Position numbers and translations under genes: made by a program
Notes under the pieces: generated by a model
What the model saw: the letters and a program-made list of their open reading frames with translations, nothing else
Databases searched by the model: none
Told to the model about the DNA's origin: nothing
NCBI RefSeq assembly: GCF_025359345.1
Contig: NZ_JANYGQ010000009.1
Span: 186,001 to 250,000, forward strand
Length of the DNA: 64,000 nt
DNA from: Mucilaginibacter sp.
GTDB lineage: Bacteria > Bacteroidota > Bacteroidia > Sphingobacteriales > Sphingobacteriaceae
Direction: 5' to 3'
Part shown: positions 1-8,595 of the stretch, piece after piece
Position numbering within the stretch: position 1 is the stretch's first letter
How the letters are laid out: every line of letters starts with the position of its first letter

Positions 1-6
1 ACATAT

Positions 7-459
7 TTGACACCCGAACAAAAGCAGGCAGCTTTAAAAATCTGGAATTCGGAATACCCGGTTAAACTGCAAATGCCAGGGATGAATGAGTTTGATGCCT
101 TCTTAAGTCCACTCGTCGATACAAAACACTACCTTTTAATTGATGCAGGTAGCCTCGCCGGTTGGGCAGCAACATTTGCCGCAGGGCCGGTACGTAGCTT
201 TTTTATTATGCTAAACAGCGCATACTATGGAAAAGGTTACGGCACTATTTTACTGAACGAGCTAAAAAAAGAAGGTCCTAAATTATTCGCATGGGCAATT
301 GACCATAACAATGATGTAAAACCGGATGGCCGGCCTTATCCATCGCCTATAGATTTTTATCTTAAAAATGGCTTCACAGTTAATAAGGAATTGCGGCTGG
401 AAAATGAACAGTTATCGGCGGTGAATATTTTGTGGGAAGCGAATGGCACTTCCGCGTAA
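7..459 (+). CDS. GNAT-family N-acetyltransferase (5' end may lie outside the window)
   Basis: A protein of about 150 residues with the look of a GNAT acetyltransferase, which moves an acetyl group from acetyl-CoA to an amine. The acetyl-CoA loop is visible as YYGKGYGTILLNELK (about residues 74-88), and the usual late GNAT motif FYLKNGF follows near residue 117. The substrate cannot be read from the sequence. The first possible start here is a TTG at position 7, and the frame is open to the window edge, so the real start may be further left. It ends 18 bases before the HAD gene on the same strand, so the two are probably cotranscribed. Confidence 0.75.
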   Translation: MTPEQKQAALKIWNSEYPVKLQMPGMNEFDAFLSPLVDTKHYLLIDAGSLAGWAATFAAGPVRSFFIMLNSAYYGKGYGTILLNELKKEGPKLFAWAIDHNNDVKPDGRPYPSPIDFYLKNGFTVNKELRLENEQLSAVNILWEANGTSA

Positions 460-477
460 GATTTTTATTTTTACCCT

Positions 478-1083
478 ATGATAACCACCATCATCTTCGA
501 CCTTGGCGCAGTTTTAATTGACTGGAACCCACACTACATGTACCGCACCATCTTCAGCGACGAGGAAGAAATGAAAAACTTCCTCGCTACTATAACCACT
601 TCCGACTGGAACGAAGAACAGGACGCTGGTCGCCCGCTTGCCGAAGGCACCGAAATACTGGTTAAACAATTTCCGGAGCATGAAGAAAATATACGTGCAT
701 TTTATGGCCGCTGGGAAGAAATGCTGGGCGACGCTTTTCACGACACGGTTGAGCTCTTTAAAGAGCTGAAAGAAAGCGGCAAATACAAAACATATGCGCT
801 AACCAATTGGTCGGCCGAGACGTTCCCGGTAGCGTTGGAGCGATTTGAGTTTTTGCATTGGTTTGATGGTATTGTAGTATCAGGCGCCGAAAAAATGCGT
901 AAACCTGCGCCGGAGTTTTACCAGTTATTACTGGATAGGCATAATGTTAAAGCAGAAGAGGCTTTGTTTATTGATGATAACTACCGCAATATTTTAGCAG
1001 CTGAAAAATTGGGGATAAAATCGATACATTTTACTGGCGCGGATGTTTTGAGGGAGAAATTGAGTGAGTTAAATATCTTATAA
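478..1083 (+). CDS. HAD-superfamily (IA) phosphatase, YihX-like
   Basis: A 201-residue HAD hydrolase. Motif I is FDLGAVLIDWNP, with nucleophile Asp8; motif II is the Thr in YALTNWS; the motif III lysine is in KMRKPAPEF; motif IV is LFIDDN. In classic HAD phosphatases the residue two after the nucleophile is a second Asp acting as acid/base; here it is Gly10. The same DLG pattern occurs in the YihX group of sugar-phosphate phosphatases, so a small phosphosugar or nucleotide is a likely substrate (inference). The cap insertion (about residues 15-85) is helical, as in subclass I. The ATG is the only sensible start, just after the acetyltransferase gene. Confidence 0.85.
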   Translation: MITTIIFDLGAVLIDWNPHYMYRTIFSDEEEMKNFLATITTSDWNEEQDAGRPLAEGTEILVKQFPEHEENIRAFYGRWEEMLGDAFHDTVELFKELKESGKYKTYALTNWSAETFPVALERFEFLHWFDGIVVSGAEKMRKPAPEFYQLLLDRHNVKAEEALFIDDNYRNILAAEKLGIKSIHFTGADVLREKLSELNIL

Positions 1084-1098
1084 TTAGCGTTACAAAAC

Positions 1099-1195
1099 TT
1101 TGTCAATGCGAGGGACGAAGCAATCGCAAACTTTGCGAGGCCGCCCTGTAAAGTTCGCGGTTGCCGCGCTCGTTCCTCGCTCGCAATGACAAAAT
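1099..1195. repeat. Interspersed imperfect palindrome
   Basis: An imperfect inverted repeat of about 95 bases between two convergent genes. It starts TTTGTCAATGCGAGGGACGA, and its end reads back as TTTTGTCATTGCGAGCGAGG. The middle (CGCAAACTTTGCGAGG... and CTGTAAAGTTCGCGG) also pairs. This matches a very common class of extragenic palindrome in Bacteroidota genomes (from memory). It could act as a transcription end for both flanking genes. There is no coding content. Confidence 0.75.
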
Positions 1196-1211
1196 GGATT
1201 TAACGGGCTTT

Positions 1212-2105
1212 TTAAGGTTTCATCAACAATATCTTCCACGCTTCGTCAACATTACCCATATCCAGCGATTCTTTAGCTTTCAAATGTAATTGTAGCTCAC
1301 GGTTTTGATTATCGCCAATAGTGGCATTCAACAGCGCCTTAATCTCAGGTAATTGGGCGTAGTCTTCAATTTCTTCATCGACAGGTAGGTCCTCAACATT
1401 CCCTAACTGCCCCAAATTATTACCGGTAAGTATTTTTGAATTACGAATTGCAAAAGGTATGGCATCAATTCCGATCCCAATATTGCGATTTGGCTTTGCT
1501 ACGTTGAATAGATTATCTGCGGTAACCCGGCAATACCAATCACCACCGAGGCGGGCGACTAAATCTATTTTTGCCTGGTCAATTTTGCCATAAGGATCCA
1601 AAATAGCTTCGTCAACATGTATTAGCTTCACCTCAGCGATTACCAGGTTACCTGCGCCGGCGCTGTCACCTAATGAAATAATATCCTTTACTATGCATTC
1701 TAATTGCACCGGCGACTCCGCAACTCTTGGCGGCTTAACCAGGTCAGACGGCAGCATGGTGAAGCCTGCTTTTATAAATTCATTAATGCCTTTTGGATAC
1801 TCCACACTTGCCAACGATGCCTGCTGAACCATATCGTAGTTAACAATATTGATTACACATTCAGGCACTTCCTTAATGTTTTCCAGCGTGTGTTTGGTCG
1901 TATTATCCCTCACCCTACGCGATGGCGAGAACACACAAACCGGCGGGTTCACGCTAAAAACATTAAAATAGCTGAACGGGCTAAGGTTTATGTTGCCTTC
2001 TTTATCTATTGTAGACGCAAAGCAAATCGGCCGCGGTGCCACGGCGCAATTTAGTAGTCCTTGTATTTCAACAGGCGATAAATCGGATGTTTTCAGCGTG
2101 AGCAT
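1212..2105 (-). CDS. Flavin reductase-like (FMN-binding split barrel) protein
   Basis: A 297-residue protein. The first 190 or so residues are a flavin reductase-like split-barrel domain: APRPICFASTIDKEGNINLSPFSYFNVFSVNPP carries the conserved N-S-FN-pattern, and CVINIVNYDMV follows. The C-terminal 100 residues are an acidic helical extension of unknown role. It lies 13 bases downstream of the fumarylacetoacetate hydrolase gene on the same strand and is probably cotranscribed with it, so a role linked to aromatic degradation is likely. Which oxidation it serves is not clear, since the two dioxygenases here are non-haem iron enzymes that need no flavin. The ATG at 2105 fits the domain start. 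Confidence 0.8.
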   Translation of the reverse strand: MLTLKTSDLSPVEIQGLLNCAVAPRPICFASTIDKEGNINLSPFSYFNVFSVNPPVCVFSPSRRVRDNTTKHTLENIKEVPECVINIVNYDMVQQASLASVEYPKGINEFIKAGFTMLPSDLVKPPRVAESPVQLECIVKDIISLGDSAGAGNLVIAEVKLIHVDEAILDPYGKIDQAKIDLVARLGGDWYCRVTADNLFNVAKPNRNIGIGIDAIPFAIRNSKILTGNNLGQLGNVEDLPVDEEIEDYAQLPEIKALLNATIGDNQNRELQLHLKAKESLDMGNVDEAWKILLMKP

Positions 2106-2118
2106 GATAAAAGCAGGC

Positions 2119-3117
2119 TTATTTTTTCTTCAGCTTCAATATCGAAAAGTCTGTATCAGCCTTTTCAATTACATTGCCCAGCATGCCCAGGCCGGTTACT
2201 TCCATTTCTACCAAGTCGCCGGGTTGCAGCCATTGGGTTTGATAGTTAGGGTCGTTAAGCAAGCCAGTTCCGTTAAGTTCGAGAAAACAGCCGGTACCTA
2301 CAGTGCCCGAGCCTATTACATCGCCTGGGAGTACATCGCAGCCATAAGCGCAACGTTCTATTATTTCAGCAAATGTCCAGTCCATATCGGCCATATTGCC
2401 TTGCGATACCTGCTTGCCGTTAACCACGCATTTCATCTCCAGGTTATAAGCATTACCAGTATGACCTGCTTTTGGCGCTACTTTGTATTTTTCCAATTCA
2501 TCGGGAGTTACCAGCCAAGGGCCTATAACGGTGGAAAAGTCTTTTCCTTTAGCCGGGCCAAGATTAAGCAGCATTTCTTCCATCTGCAAAGTCCGGGCGC
2601 TCATATCATTCATAATCATATAACCTGCAATCAGGCTATCCGCATCAGCAGCTTTAACGTTGCGCGCTTTTTTGTTGAGTACAACGGCCACTTCCAGCTC
2701 AAAGTCAAGCTTTTCAAAGTGGTCGGGCATACATTCAATTTCGCCGATGCCTTGTATGGCATTATGGTTGGTGAAGTAAAATATCGGGTATTGGTCGAAC
2801 TCGGCTATCATCCCCACGCCCCTGTTTCTACGAGCAGACTCTACGTGTTGCCTGAAAGCATAGCCATCTCTGCAACTCGTAGGGTGTGGCACAGGCGCCA
2901 GCATCTCGAAAAACAGTTCTTCCTTAGCTTCCATTTTACCGGAGGTAATTGCAGCATTTACTTTCTGCGCGCGCTCCATTAGCTCATCACCGCCCCATAA
3001 AAATTCATTCATGTTATCAGGCAGCAACTTATCGCACGAGTTAAGGTTATAAATATGCCCTTTTATAAAAACGCCCAGGTGTTCGCGGTCTTCAGTTTTG
3101 TAGGAAACTAGCTTCAT
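2119..3117 (-). CDS. Fumarylacetoacetate hydrolase family protein
   Basis: A 332-residue FAH-family enzyme. The C-terminal hydrolase fold is clear: DGYAFRQHVESARRNRG (about residue 85) resembles the substrate-side loop, KLDFELEVAVVLNKKARNV supplies acidic metal-binding residues, and GKDFSTVIGPWLVTPDEL and GDVIGSGTVGTGCFLE are typical FAH motifs. In the homogentisate pathway it splits fumarylacetoacetate into fumarate and acetoacetate. The divergent hmgA and hppD genes make that role very likely. No maleylacetoacetate isomerase gene is seen in the window. The ATG at 3117 gives the normal N-terminus MKLVSYKTED. Confidence 0.88.
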   Translation of the reverse strand: MKLVSYKTEDREHLGVFIKGHIYNLNSCDKLLPDNMNEFLWGGDELMERAQKVNAAITSGKMEAKEELFFEMLAPVPHPTSCRDGYAFRQHVESARRNRGVGMIAEFDQYPIFYFTNHNAIQGIGEIECMPDHFEKLDFELEVAVVLNKKARNVKAADADSLIAGYMIMNDMSARTLQMEEMLLNLGPAKGKDFSTVIGPWLVTPDELEKYKVAPKAGHTGNAYNLEMKCVVNGKQVSQGNMADMDWTFAEIIERCAYGCDVLPGDVIGSGTVGTGCFLELNGTGLLNDPNYQTQWLQPGDLVEMEVTGLGMLGNVIEKADTDFSILKLKKK

Positions 3118-3254
3118 ACGGTTATAATAATTGGTGGTTGGGCCAAAGCTAAGGAATTAGGTTGTAATTGTTGTAGTGGTTGGAATTGTTGTAAGGTTGA
3201 AAAGTTGTAAAGTTGGAATGTTCCCATGGTGTGTTATGGCTGCAGCTTTCTCGT

Positions 3255-3374
3255 CGCCGGGTAAAAACCGACACTACAACATGTGCCGAGCCGATGGCTC
3301 TTTAAAATACTTATCAATTACGCCGGGTTGAAACCCGGCGCTACAACACGGGCCGAGCCGATGGCTCTTTAAAA
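3255..3374. repeat. Pair of about 53-base direct repeats
   Basis: Two copies, at 3255-3307 and 3321-3374, share the core CGCCGGGT...CTACAAC, the segment GCCGAGCCGATGGCTCTTTA, and the AAA tail. The second copy also holds a perfect small hairpin (GCCGGGTTGAAACCCGGC). They sit in the 640-base divergent gap between the FAH gene and hmgA. Only two units are present and their spacing is 13 bases, so this is not a CRISPR array. The AGCCGATGGCT palindrome suggests an interspersed repeat family. Confidence 0.7.
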
Positions 3375-3429
3375 CTTTCAAGCTATTTTTCGTCTTTCCG
3401 TCTTTCGGACTTCCCGACTTTCGGACTCC

Positions 3430-3462
3430 TTTGCATTTTTCAATTAAATTACCCTAACTTTG
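3430..3462 (+). promoter_or_regulatory. Bacteroidota-type promoter upstream of the hmgA region
   Basis: TTTG at 3430-3433 and TAACTTTG at 3455-3462 match the Bacteroidota -33 (TTTG) and -7 (TAnnTTTG) elements exactly, with 21 bases between them. Transcription would start near 3467. The predicted RNA would run about 290 bases before the hmgA start at 3759 and would include a 35-codon open frame. Confidence 0.6.
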
Positions 3463-3474
3463 TATTACCAATTT

Positions 3475-3582
3475 ATGAGCATACAAAGGCATTTTCTTTT
3501 TTCCCTCGGCCTCACTTCTATGAGTGATGCCTCTTCTTTCAGGGATGCCGTGCTCGCTAAAATTGTTCTGGCGCAGTACTAA
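3475..3582 (+). CDS. Possible 35-codon leader ORF upstream of hmgA
   Basis: An ATG lies about 8 bases after the predicted transcription start and opens a 35-residue frame ending in TAA (starts MSIQRHFLFSLG, ends VLAKIVLAQY). It contains three Phe and one Tyr, the substrates of this pathway, but this is not a strong enrichment. I do not recognise the peptide. Possibilities are a leader peptide for attenuation, a small protein, or a chance frame. Evidence for translation is only the nearby consensus promoter and the clean start and stop. Confidence 0.35.
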   Translation: MSIQRHFLFSLGLTSMSDASSFRDAVLAKIVLAQY

Positions 3583-3599
3583 ATTTGTTGCAAGGTTTT

Positions 3600-3731
3600 A
3601 AGGTTGAAAAGTTGTAAGGTTTTTACCTGGCACGTTCAGCTAAAACTATTTCTATTATAAAACTGTTTAATTTATATTGCTGATAATAAGTTAGTTGATA
3701 ACATTTCAACCTTACAACTTTTCAACTTTAA
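3600..3731. repeat. Inverted repeat between the leader region and hmgA
   Basis: AAGGTTGAAAAGTTGTAAGG near 3603 is matched by its inverse, CCTTACAACTTTTCAAC, near 3711-3728. The about 90-base centre is AT rich. The same AGTTGTAAAGTTGGAATG-like text appears at 3157-3225 and 22400-22440, so it is an interspersed repeat. Lying within the predicted 5' leader of hmgA, it could fold into a long hairpin in the RNA. Confidence 0.6.
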
Positions 3732-3758
3732 AACGTTTTAACATTTCAACATAAAAAC

Positions 3759-4916
3759 ATGCCTGTTTACCATAAATTAGGAGCTATTCCGCCAAAGCGG
3801 CACACGCAATTCCGCAAGCCGGATGGTACGCTTTATGCCGAAGAACTGGTATCGACCGAGGGCTTTAGCAGCCTGTATTCGCTGGTTTACCATTGCTACC
3901 CACCTACCCTTGTAAAGGAGCTCGGCGAGCCGTATTCTGTTGAGCCAAAAATTGCCCGCGAAAAACACCTTAAACATACCAGCTTAATTGGTTTTAAAAT
4001 TGAGCCGGAAGATGATTACTTAAAGAGCCGCAAGCCCGTACTGGTTAACAGCGATTTACATATCTCATTGGCTGCCCCGCGCAAGTCAATGACCGACTAT
4101 TTTTATAAAAACAGCCAGGCCGACGAGGTAGTGTTTATACACGAAGGCTCAGGCACTTTAAAAACCGGCTATGGTAATATCAAATTTGTATACGGCGATT
4201 ACCTGATCATCCCCCGTGGCACCATTTACCAAATGGAATTCGACACGCCGGATAACCGGCTGTTCATCACCGAAAGTTTTAGCCCTATCCGCATACCCAA
4301 ACGCTATACCAATGCCTACGGGCAGCTGACGGAACAAGCGCCTTATTGCGAACGCGATATTAAACGGCCCACCGATTTGGAAACCCATGATGAACAAGGC
4401 GACTTCAAAATCCTCATAAAAAAACAGGGGCTGATATACCCTTACATCTATGGCACTCACCCTTTCGATTTCATCGGCTGGGATGGATTTCATTACCCCT
4501 GGGCATTTTCGATACATGATTTTGAGCCGATAACCGGCCGTTTACACCAACCGCCGCCGGTACACCAAACATTCGAGGGGCATAACTTTGTGATCTGCTC
4601 ATTTGTACCAAGGAAGTTTGACTATCACCCGTTGTCTATACCAGCGCCATACAACCACAGCAACGTGGATAGCGACGAACTGCTATACTATGTCGATGGT
4701 GACTTTATGAGCCGCAAAAGCGTGGTTAAAGGGCAAATAACCCTTCACCCCGGTGGCATACCACACGGCCCGCACCCAGGCTCGGTAGAGAAATCGATAG
4801 GCAAAGAAGCAACTGACGAACTGGCCGTAATGATAGACCCCTTTAGGCCATTAATGCTAACCGAAGACGCAATAAAAATAGAAGACGAAAATTATTATAA
4901 AAGCTGGGTAAGTTGA
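3759..4916 (+). CDS. hmgA: Homogentisate 1,2-dioxygenase
   Basis: A 385-residue cupin-type iron dioxygenase that opens the ring of homogentisate to give maleylacetoacetate. The C-terminal part carries the expected iron site: His300 and Glu307 in NHSNVDSDELLYYV, and His336 in HPGGIPHGPHPG (ligand assignment by family pattern). The family signature GWDGFHYPWAFSIHDFEP is present near residue 240. The length is slightly under that of the animal enzyme, as is usual in this phylum. The gene is followed 81 bases later by hppD on the same strand, and the next pathway enzyme, FAH, is divergent. The ATG at 3759 starts MPVYHKLGAIPPKRHTQF, a normal N-terminus. Confidence 0.95.
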   Translation: MPVYHKLGAIPPKRHTQFRKPDGTLYAEELVSTEGFSSLYSLVYHCYPPTLVKELGEPYSVEPKIAREKHLKHTSLIGFKIEPEDDYLKSRKPVLVNSDLHISLAAPRKSMTDYFYKNSQADEVVFIHEGSGTLKTGYGNIKFVYGDYLIIPRGTIYQMEFDTPDNRLFITESFSPIRIPKRYTNAYGQLTEQAPYCERDIKRPTDLETHDEQGDFKILIKKQGLIYPYIYGTHPFDFIGWDGFHYPWAFSIHDFEPITGRLHQPPPVHQTFEGHNFVICSFVPRKFDYHPLSIPAPYNHSNVDSDELLYYVDGDFMSRKSVVKGQITLHPGGIPHGPHPGSVEKSIGKEATDELAVMIDPFRPLMLTEDAIKIEDENYYKSWVS

Positions 4917-4997
4917 GGTGAAAGGTAAAAAGCTGAAAGGCGAAAGCTAAAAAGCGTCCGATTAATCACTAACTCACCAATTCACTAATTAAAAAAA

Positions 4998-6122
4998 ATG
5001 GAAACACTTACCATAGATAAACAACAAAAAACAACTGATTTTTTACCGCTTAACGGTACCGACCACGTTGAATTTTACGTAGGCAACGCCAAGCAGGCAG
5101 CCTTTTATTACAAAACCGCTTTCGGCTTCCAGGATTTGGCTTATGCCGGGCCTGAAACTGGTATGCGCGACCGCGCTTCGTACGTGTTACAGCAAGGGAA
5201 AATACGCCTGGTGCTGACAACGCCGCTGCACTCGGACCACCCGATTGCCGAGCACATTAAAAAACATGGCGACGGGGTAAAAATCCTCGCATTATCTGTT
5301 GATGATGCTTACGATGCTTTTTACCAAACTACCAGTCGCGGCGCAGAACCATACCAGGAGCCGCAAACCATGACCGATGAATTTGGCGAAGTGCGCACCA
5401 GCGGGATAAAGCTTTATGGCGAAACCGTTCACCTTTTTGTGGAGCGTAAAAATTATACCGGCGCGTTTTTACCACATTACGAAAAGATGGATTCGGGCTA
5501 CCATCCAACACCAACAGGCCTGGTGCACATCGACCATTGTGTAGGCAACGTAGGCTGGCACAAGATGAATGAGTGGGTTAATTTTTACGAGGAGACTATG
5601 GGTTTCCGTAACATTTTAACTTTTGATGATAAAATGATTTCGACCGAGTATTCAGCCCTGATGAGCAAGGTGATGAGCAACGGAAATGGCTTTGTAAAGT
5701 TCCCGATAAATGAACCGGCAGAAGGTAAAAAGAAGTCGCAAATTGAAGAATACCTTGAATTTTACGAAGGCGAAGGCGTACAGCACCTGGCCCTGGCAAC
5801 CAATGATATTGTTAACACAGTTACCACGCTGCAGAGCCGCGGCATCGAGTTTTTAACTGTACCGACCACGTATTACGATGAACTCATTGACCGCGTTGGC
5901 CACATTGACGAAGACCTGGAGCCATTGAAAAAACTGGGCATTTTGGTCGACCGTGACGACGAAGGTTACCTGCTGCAAATATTCACCAAACCCGTTGAAG
6001 ACAGGCCGACGCTGTTCTTCGAAATCATCCAGCGTAAAGGTGCAAAATCATTCGGTGCAGGTAATTTCAAAGCGTTGTTTGAGGCGATTGAAAGGGAGCA
6101 GGAATTAAGAGGGAATTTGTAA
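4998..6122 (+). CDS. hppD: 4-hydroxyphenylpyruvate dioxygenase
   Basis: A 374-residue two-domain vicinal-oxygen-chelate dioxygenase. It converts 4-hydroxyphenylpyruvate, the transamination product of tyrosine, to homogentisate. The iron triad is visible: His180 in VHIDHCVGNV, His263 in VQHLALATNDI and Glu342 in TLFFEIIQRKG. The C-terminal helix with KSFGAGNFKALFEAIE is the usual HPPD gate. An A-rich stretch lies right before the ATG. With hmgA upstream it supplies that enzyme's substrate, so the two form a catabolic operon. Confidence 0.96.
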   Translation: METLTIDKQQKTTDFLPLNGTDHVEFYVGNAKQAAFYYKTAFGFQDLAYAGPETGMRDRASYVLQQGKIRLVLTTPLHSDHPIAEHIKKHGDGVKILALSVDDAYDAFYQTTSRGAEPYQEPQTMTDEFGEVRTSGIKLYGETVHLFVERKNYTGAFLPHYEKMDSGYHPTPTGLVHIDHCVGNVGWHKMNEWVNFYEETMGFRNILTFDDKMISTEYSALMSKVMSNGNGFVKFPINEPAEGKKKSQIEEYLEFYEGEGVQHLALATNDIVNTVTTLQSRGIEFLTVPTTYYDELIDRVGHIDEDLEPLKKLGILVDRDDEGYLLQIFTKPVEDRPTLFFEIIQRKGAKSFGAGNFKALFEAIEREQELRGNL

Positions 6123-6130
6123 GAGGTTAG

Positions 6131-6213
6131 GATGACAGAGGTCAGATGTCAGAGATAACCACGGTATCGATTGTGTTCGAATATCGGACCTCCGATTTCT
6201 GACTTCCGTCATC
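6131..6213. repeat. Imperfect inverted repeat after hppD
   Basis: GATGACAGAGGTCAGATGTC near 6131 is matched in inverse by ATTTCTGACTTCCGTCATC ending at 6213, with GGTATCGAT/ATATCGGACC in the middle. This is a long hairpin directly after hppD and may help end its transcript. Confidence 0.6.
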
Positions 6214-6226
6214 ATTCGCTATTTTT

Positions 6227-6253
6227 AAGCCGGGCATAAGTCCGGCTTTTTTT
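6227..6253 (+). terminator. Rho-independent terminator before the AlkD gene
   Basis: AAGCCGG (6227-6233) pairs with CCGGCTT (6242-6248) across an 8-base loop, followed by a run of seven T ending at 6253. It lies only 3 bases before the AlkD-type ATG at 6257, so that gene needs either readthrough or a promoter overlapping the hairpin. Confidence 0.75.
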
Positions 6254-6256
6254 GTC

Positions 6257-6928
6257 ATGACTATCGACGAAACCATCTCCTTTCTCAAACAAAAATCAAA
6301 CGCTAAACACCATGCCGGCATGAAGCGTTTTGGGATTGACAACCAATCCGCATTGGGTATCCCCCTCCCCGAATTGAGGAAGATAGCAAAGGAAATAAAG
6401 ACCAATCATGACCTTGCACTTACCTTGTGGAAAATAAATATTCACGAAGCAAAGCTGCTCGCTTCGATGATAGCCGACCCGAAGCAATTTACCGAACAGC
6501 AAGCCGACGAATGGGTACACGACTTTTACTCGTGGGACATCTGTGACCAGGTTTGCGGCAACCTGTTATACAGAACGAATTTTGCACTAAACAAGGCCCT
6601 TGAGTACACCAATTGCACCGAAGAATTTATAAAACGCGCTGGCTTTGTGCTAATGGCCGAATTCGCCATTCACAATAAAAAAGACCCTGACGATGCATTT
6701 TGGGCCTTTTTCCCTATAATGGAACGCGAAGCATGGGACGATCGTAATTTTGTAAAGAAAGCGATTAACTGGGCCTTGCGGCAAATCGGTAAAAGAAACA
6801 ATACGCTGCGGACCCATGCCGTTGAAACCGCCCAACGGATTTTATTACAGAACACTAAGAGTGCCAGGTGGATAGCCTCTGATGCGCTAAATGAACTATC
6901 AGGCAAACCATTGATAATTAATGGTTAA
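6257..6928 (+). CDS. AlkD-like DNA alkylation repair protein
   Basis: A 223-residue all-helical HEAT-repeat protein of the AlkD family, glycosylases that remove positively charged alkylated bases such as N3- or N7-alkylpurines. The catalytic region SWDICDQVCGNLL holds Trp93 and Asp97, matching the Trp109/Asp113 pair of the Bacillus AlkD. Arg127 (KRAGFVLMAEFAI) and Trp172 (INWALRQIGKRN) take the places of its Arg148 and Trp187. All key residues are therefore present. It is preceded by a terminator and followed by about 170 bases with nothing recognisable. Confidence 0.9.
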   Translation: MTIDETISFLKQKSNAKHHAGMKRFGIDNQSALGIPLPELRKIAKEIKTNHDLALTLWKINIHEAKLLASMIADPKQFTEQQADEWVHDFYSWDICDQVCGNLLYRTNFALNKALEYTNCTEEFIKRAGFVLMAEFAIHNKKDPDDAFWAFFPIMEREAWDDRNFVKKAINWALRQIGKRNNTLRTHAVETAQRILLQNTKSARWIASDALNELSGKPLIING

Positions 6929-7113
6929 GTTTTGCCGATTTTGCCCTCCAAATTGTTTAACCTCATAACATTTTACATATTATTGCTAACCATTTCGGGG
7001 TGGTTTTCGTATTAAGCAGGCTCGCCGGTTTCGCTCCCGGCCGGCTTTGGCATAGAATTTTCTATTACTAACCCTGTAGCTGTTGATTATAACAAAATGA
7101 GTTGGATAACAAT

Positions 7114-8595
7114 ATGAGCATTACCGTGGGGAACGACTTTTATTCAGATGATGCATCCCATCTTGCTCAAATAATTGATCAATTAAACGCGGGAATTTGG
7201 GAGTTTAACGTCAATACAAAAGAGGTTAAATGGTCTGCCGGTTTCTATAAAATTCTTGGGTACGTACCCGGGGAGATAGAGTGTTCCTACAACTTTTTTT
7301 TAGACGAACTGCTTTATCACTATGACAAGCCTGTTTTTTTAAAGGCTCTTCACACACGCAGCGCTGAGCCAAGCAATACTGTACAAATAAGGCTGTTAAC
7401 CAAAACATCGGGCTACCAATGGTTTGAAAGCATTACCAATAAATGGGATGATAACGGTGCGCCAAAATATACCGGCTCGTTGGTAAACATCAACAAATCA
7501 AAAATACTGGGCCTGCGCTCGGCACAAAACGATTTCCTTTTTAACGAAACAGGCACTATCGCTAAAATAAGCGGATTCGAAATTGATGTGCCTACCATGA
7601 GCCTGTGGCTATCAAAAGAGGCTTTTGACATTTACGAGCTAAACGACCAGCTTAAACTAAGTATTGAAGAAGCAGTTAGTTTTTTTGAGCCCCAGTACCG
7701 CCCGCTGATAAATGATGCCATTGACAATGCCATAAAATTTTGCAAGCCTTATGACCTGGAGCTGATGTTCCGTTCGGCAAAAAATAATTTGATTTGGGTA
7801 CGCGCTAAAGGGCTGCCCATTATTGATGATTATGGTAAATGCGTTAAAATAAGGGGTATACTGCAGGATATTGATAGCATCAAAAAGAAAGGTCTTGCCC
7901 TGCAGACGTCCATCGCCTCGTTAAACGACCAGAATAAACGCCTGCAAAACTTCGCTTACATTGTGTCCCACAACCTGCGTTCGCACTCGGGTAATTTGCA
8001 GTTTATGGTTAACCTGCACCAGGAAAGTGAATCGGCCGAAGACAGGGCCGAAGTGTTTGCGCATATCAAATCAATAAGTGCCAGCCTGGCTACTACCGTT
8101 GAGCACCTTAACGAGATTGTGATGATACATACCGATATCGACAAGGAGCGCAAAACGCTGGAGTTTGAAGAAGTATTTAAAAACGTGATGTCGGCACTGC
8201 AAAGCAATATAGACGCATCCGACGCCAAAATTGAATACGACTTTACCCAGTGCCCGGTAATTGAATACATACCAGCCTACCTGGAAAGCATATTCCAAAA
8301 CCTGCTTACCAATGCACTCAAATACCGCCATATGGACAGGCAACCGGTTATTACCTGCCGCACCATAAAGGATAATAACCATATCTACATGTTATTTGAA
8401 GATAACGGCATCGGCATTGACCTTGAACGGTATGGCGATAAAGTATTTGGCATGTACAAGACCTTCCATCAAAACACCGACGCCAAAGGTATCGGCCTGT
8501 TCATCACCCGCAACCAAATCGAATCAATGGGTGGCACCATTAAGTTGGATAGTACAGTAAATGTGGGCACCAAGTTCACCATCCGTTTAGTATAA
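7114..8595 (+). CDS. PAS-domain sensor histidine kinase
   Basis: A 493-residue soluble histidine kinase. Two PAS domains come first (about residues 12-130 and 145-260; the first has GIWEFNVNTKEVKWSAGFY). They are followed by a HisKA domain with the phosphorylated His in YIVSHNLRSHSGNL and an ATPase domain with N-box ENLLTNALKYRH, DNGIGIDL, and GIGLFITRNQIESMGG. There is no membrane segment and no attached receiver, so it senses an internal signal and must pass phosphate to a regulator elsewhere. The start is taken as ATG 7114; a TTG 12 bases earlier is in frame but less likely. No response regulator gene is next to it. Confidence 0.9.
   Translation: MSITVGNDFYSDDASHLAQIIDQLNAGIWEFNVNTKEVKWSAGFYKILGYVPGEIECSYNFFLDELLYHYDKPVFLKALHTRSAEPSNTVQIRLLTKTSGYQWFESITNKWDDNGAPKYTGSLVNINKSKILGLRSAQNDFLFNETGTIAKISGFEIDVPTMSLWLSKEAFDIYELNDQLKLSIEEAVSFFEPQYRPLINDAIDNAIKFCKPYDLELMFRSAKNNLIWVRAKGLPIIDDYGKCVKIRGILQDIDSIKKKGLALQTSIASLNDQNKRLQNFAYIVSHNLRSHSGNLQFMVNLHQESESAEDRAEVFAHIKSISASLATTVEHLNEIVMIHTDIDKERKTLEFEEVFKNVMSALQSNIDASDAKIEYDFTQCPVIEYIPAYLESIFQNLLTNALKYRHMDRQPVITCRTIKDNNHIYMLFEDNGIGIDLERYGDKVFGMYKTFHQNTDAKGIGLFITRNQIESMGGTIKLDSTVNVGTKFTIRLV

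Noticed and set aside
1990..2982. A 330-codon plus-strand frame opposite the FAH and flavin reductase genes
   Set aside because: Lies antisense to two clear families; its translation has no domain pattern. It is a shadow of the GC-skewed coding strand.
3255..3374. CRISPR-like direct repeats
   Set aside because: Only two units with a 13-base spacer and no cas genes anywhere in the window.
7102..7114. TTG at 7102 as start of the histidine kinase
   Set aside because: An ATG 12 bases downstream begins the protein normally; the extra residues MDNN add nothing.
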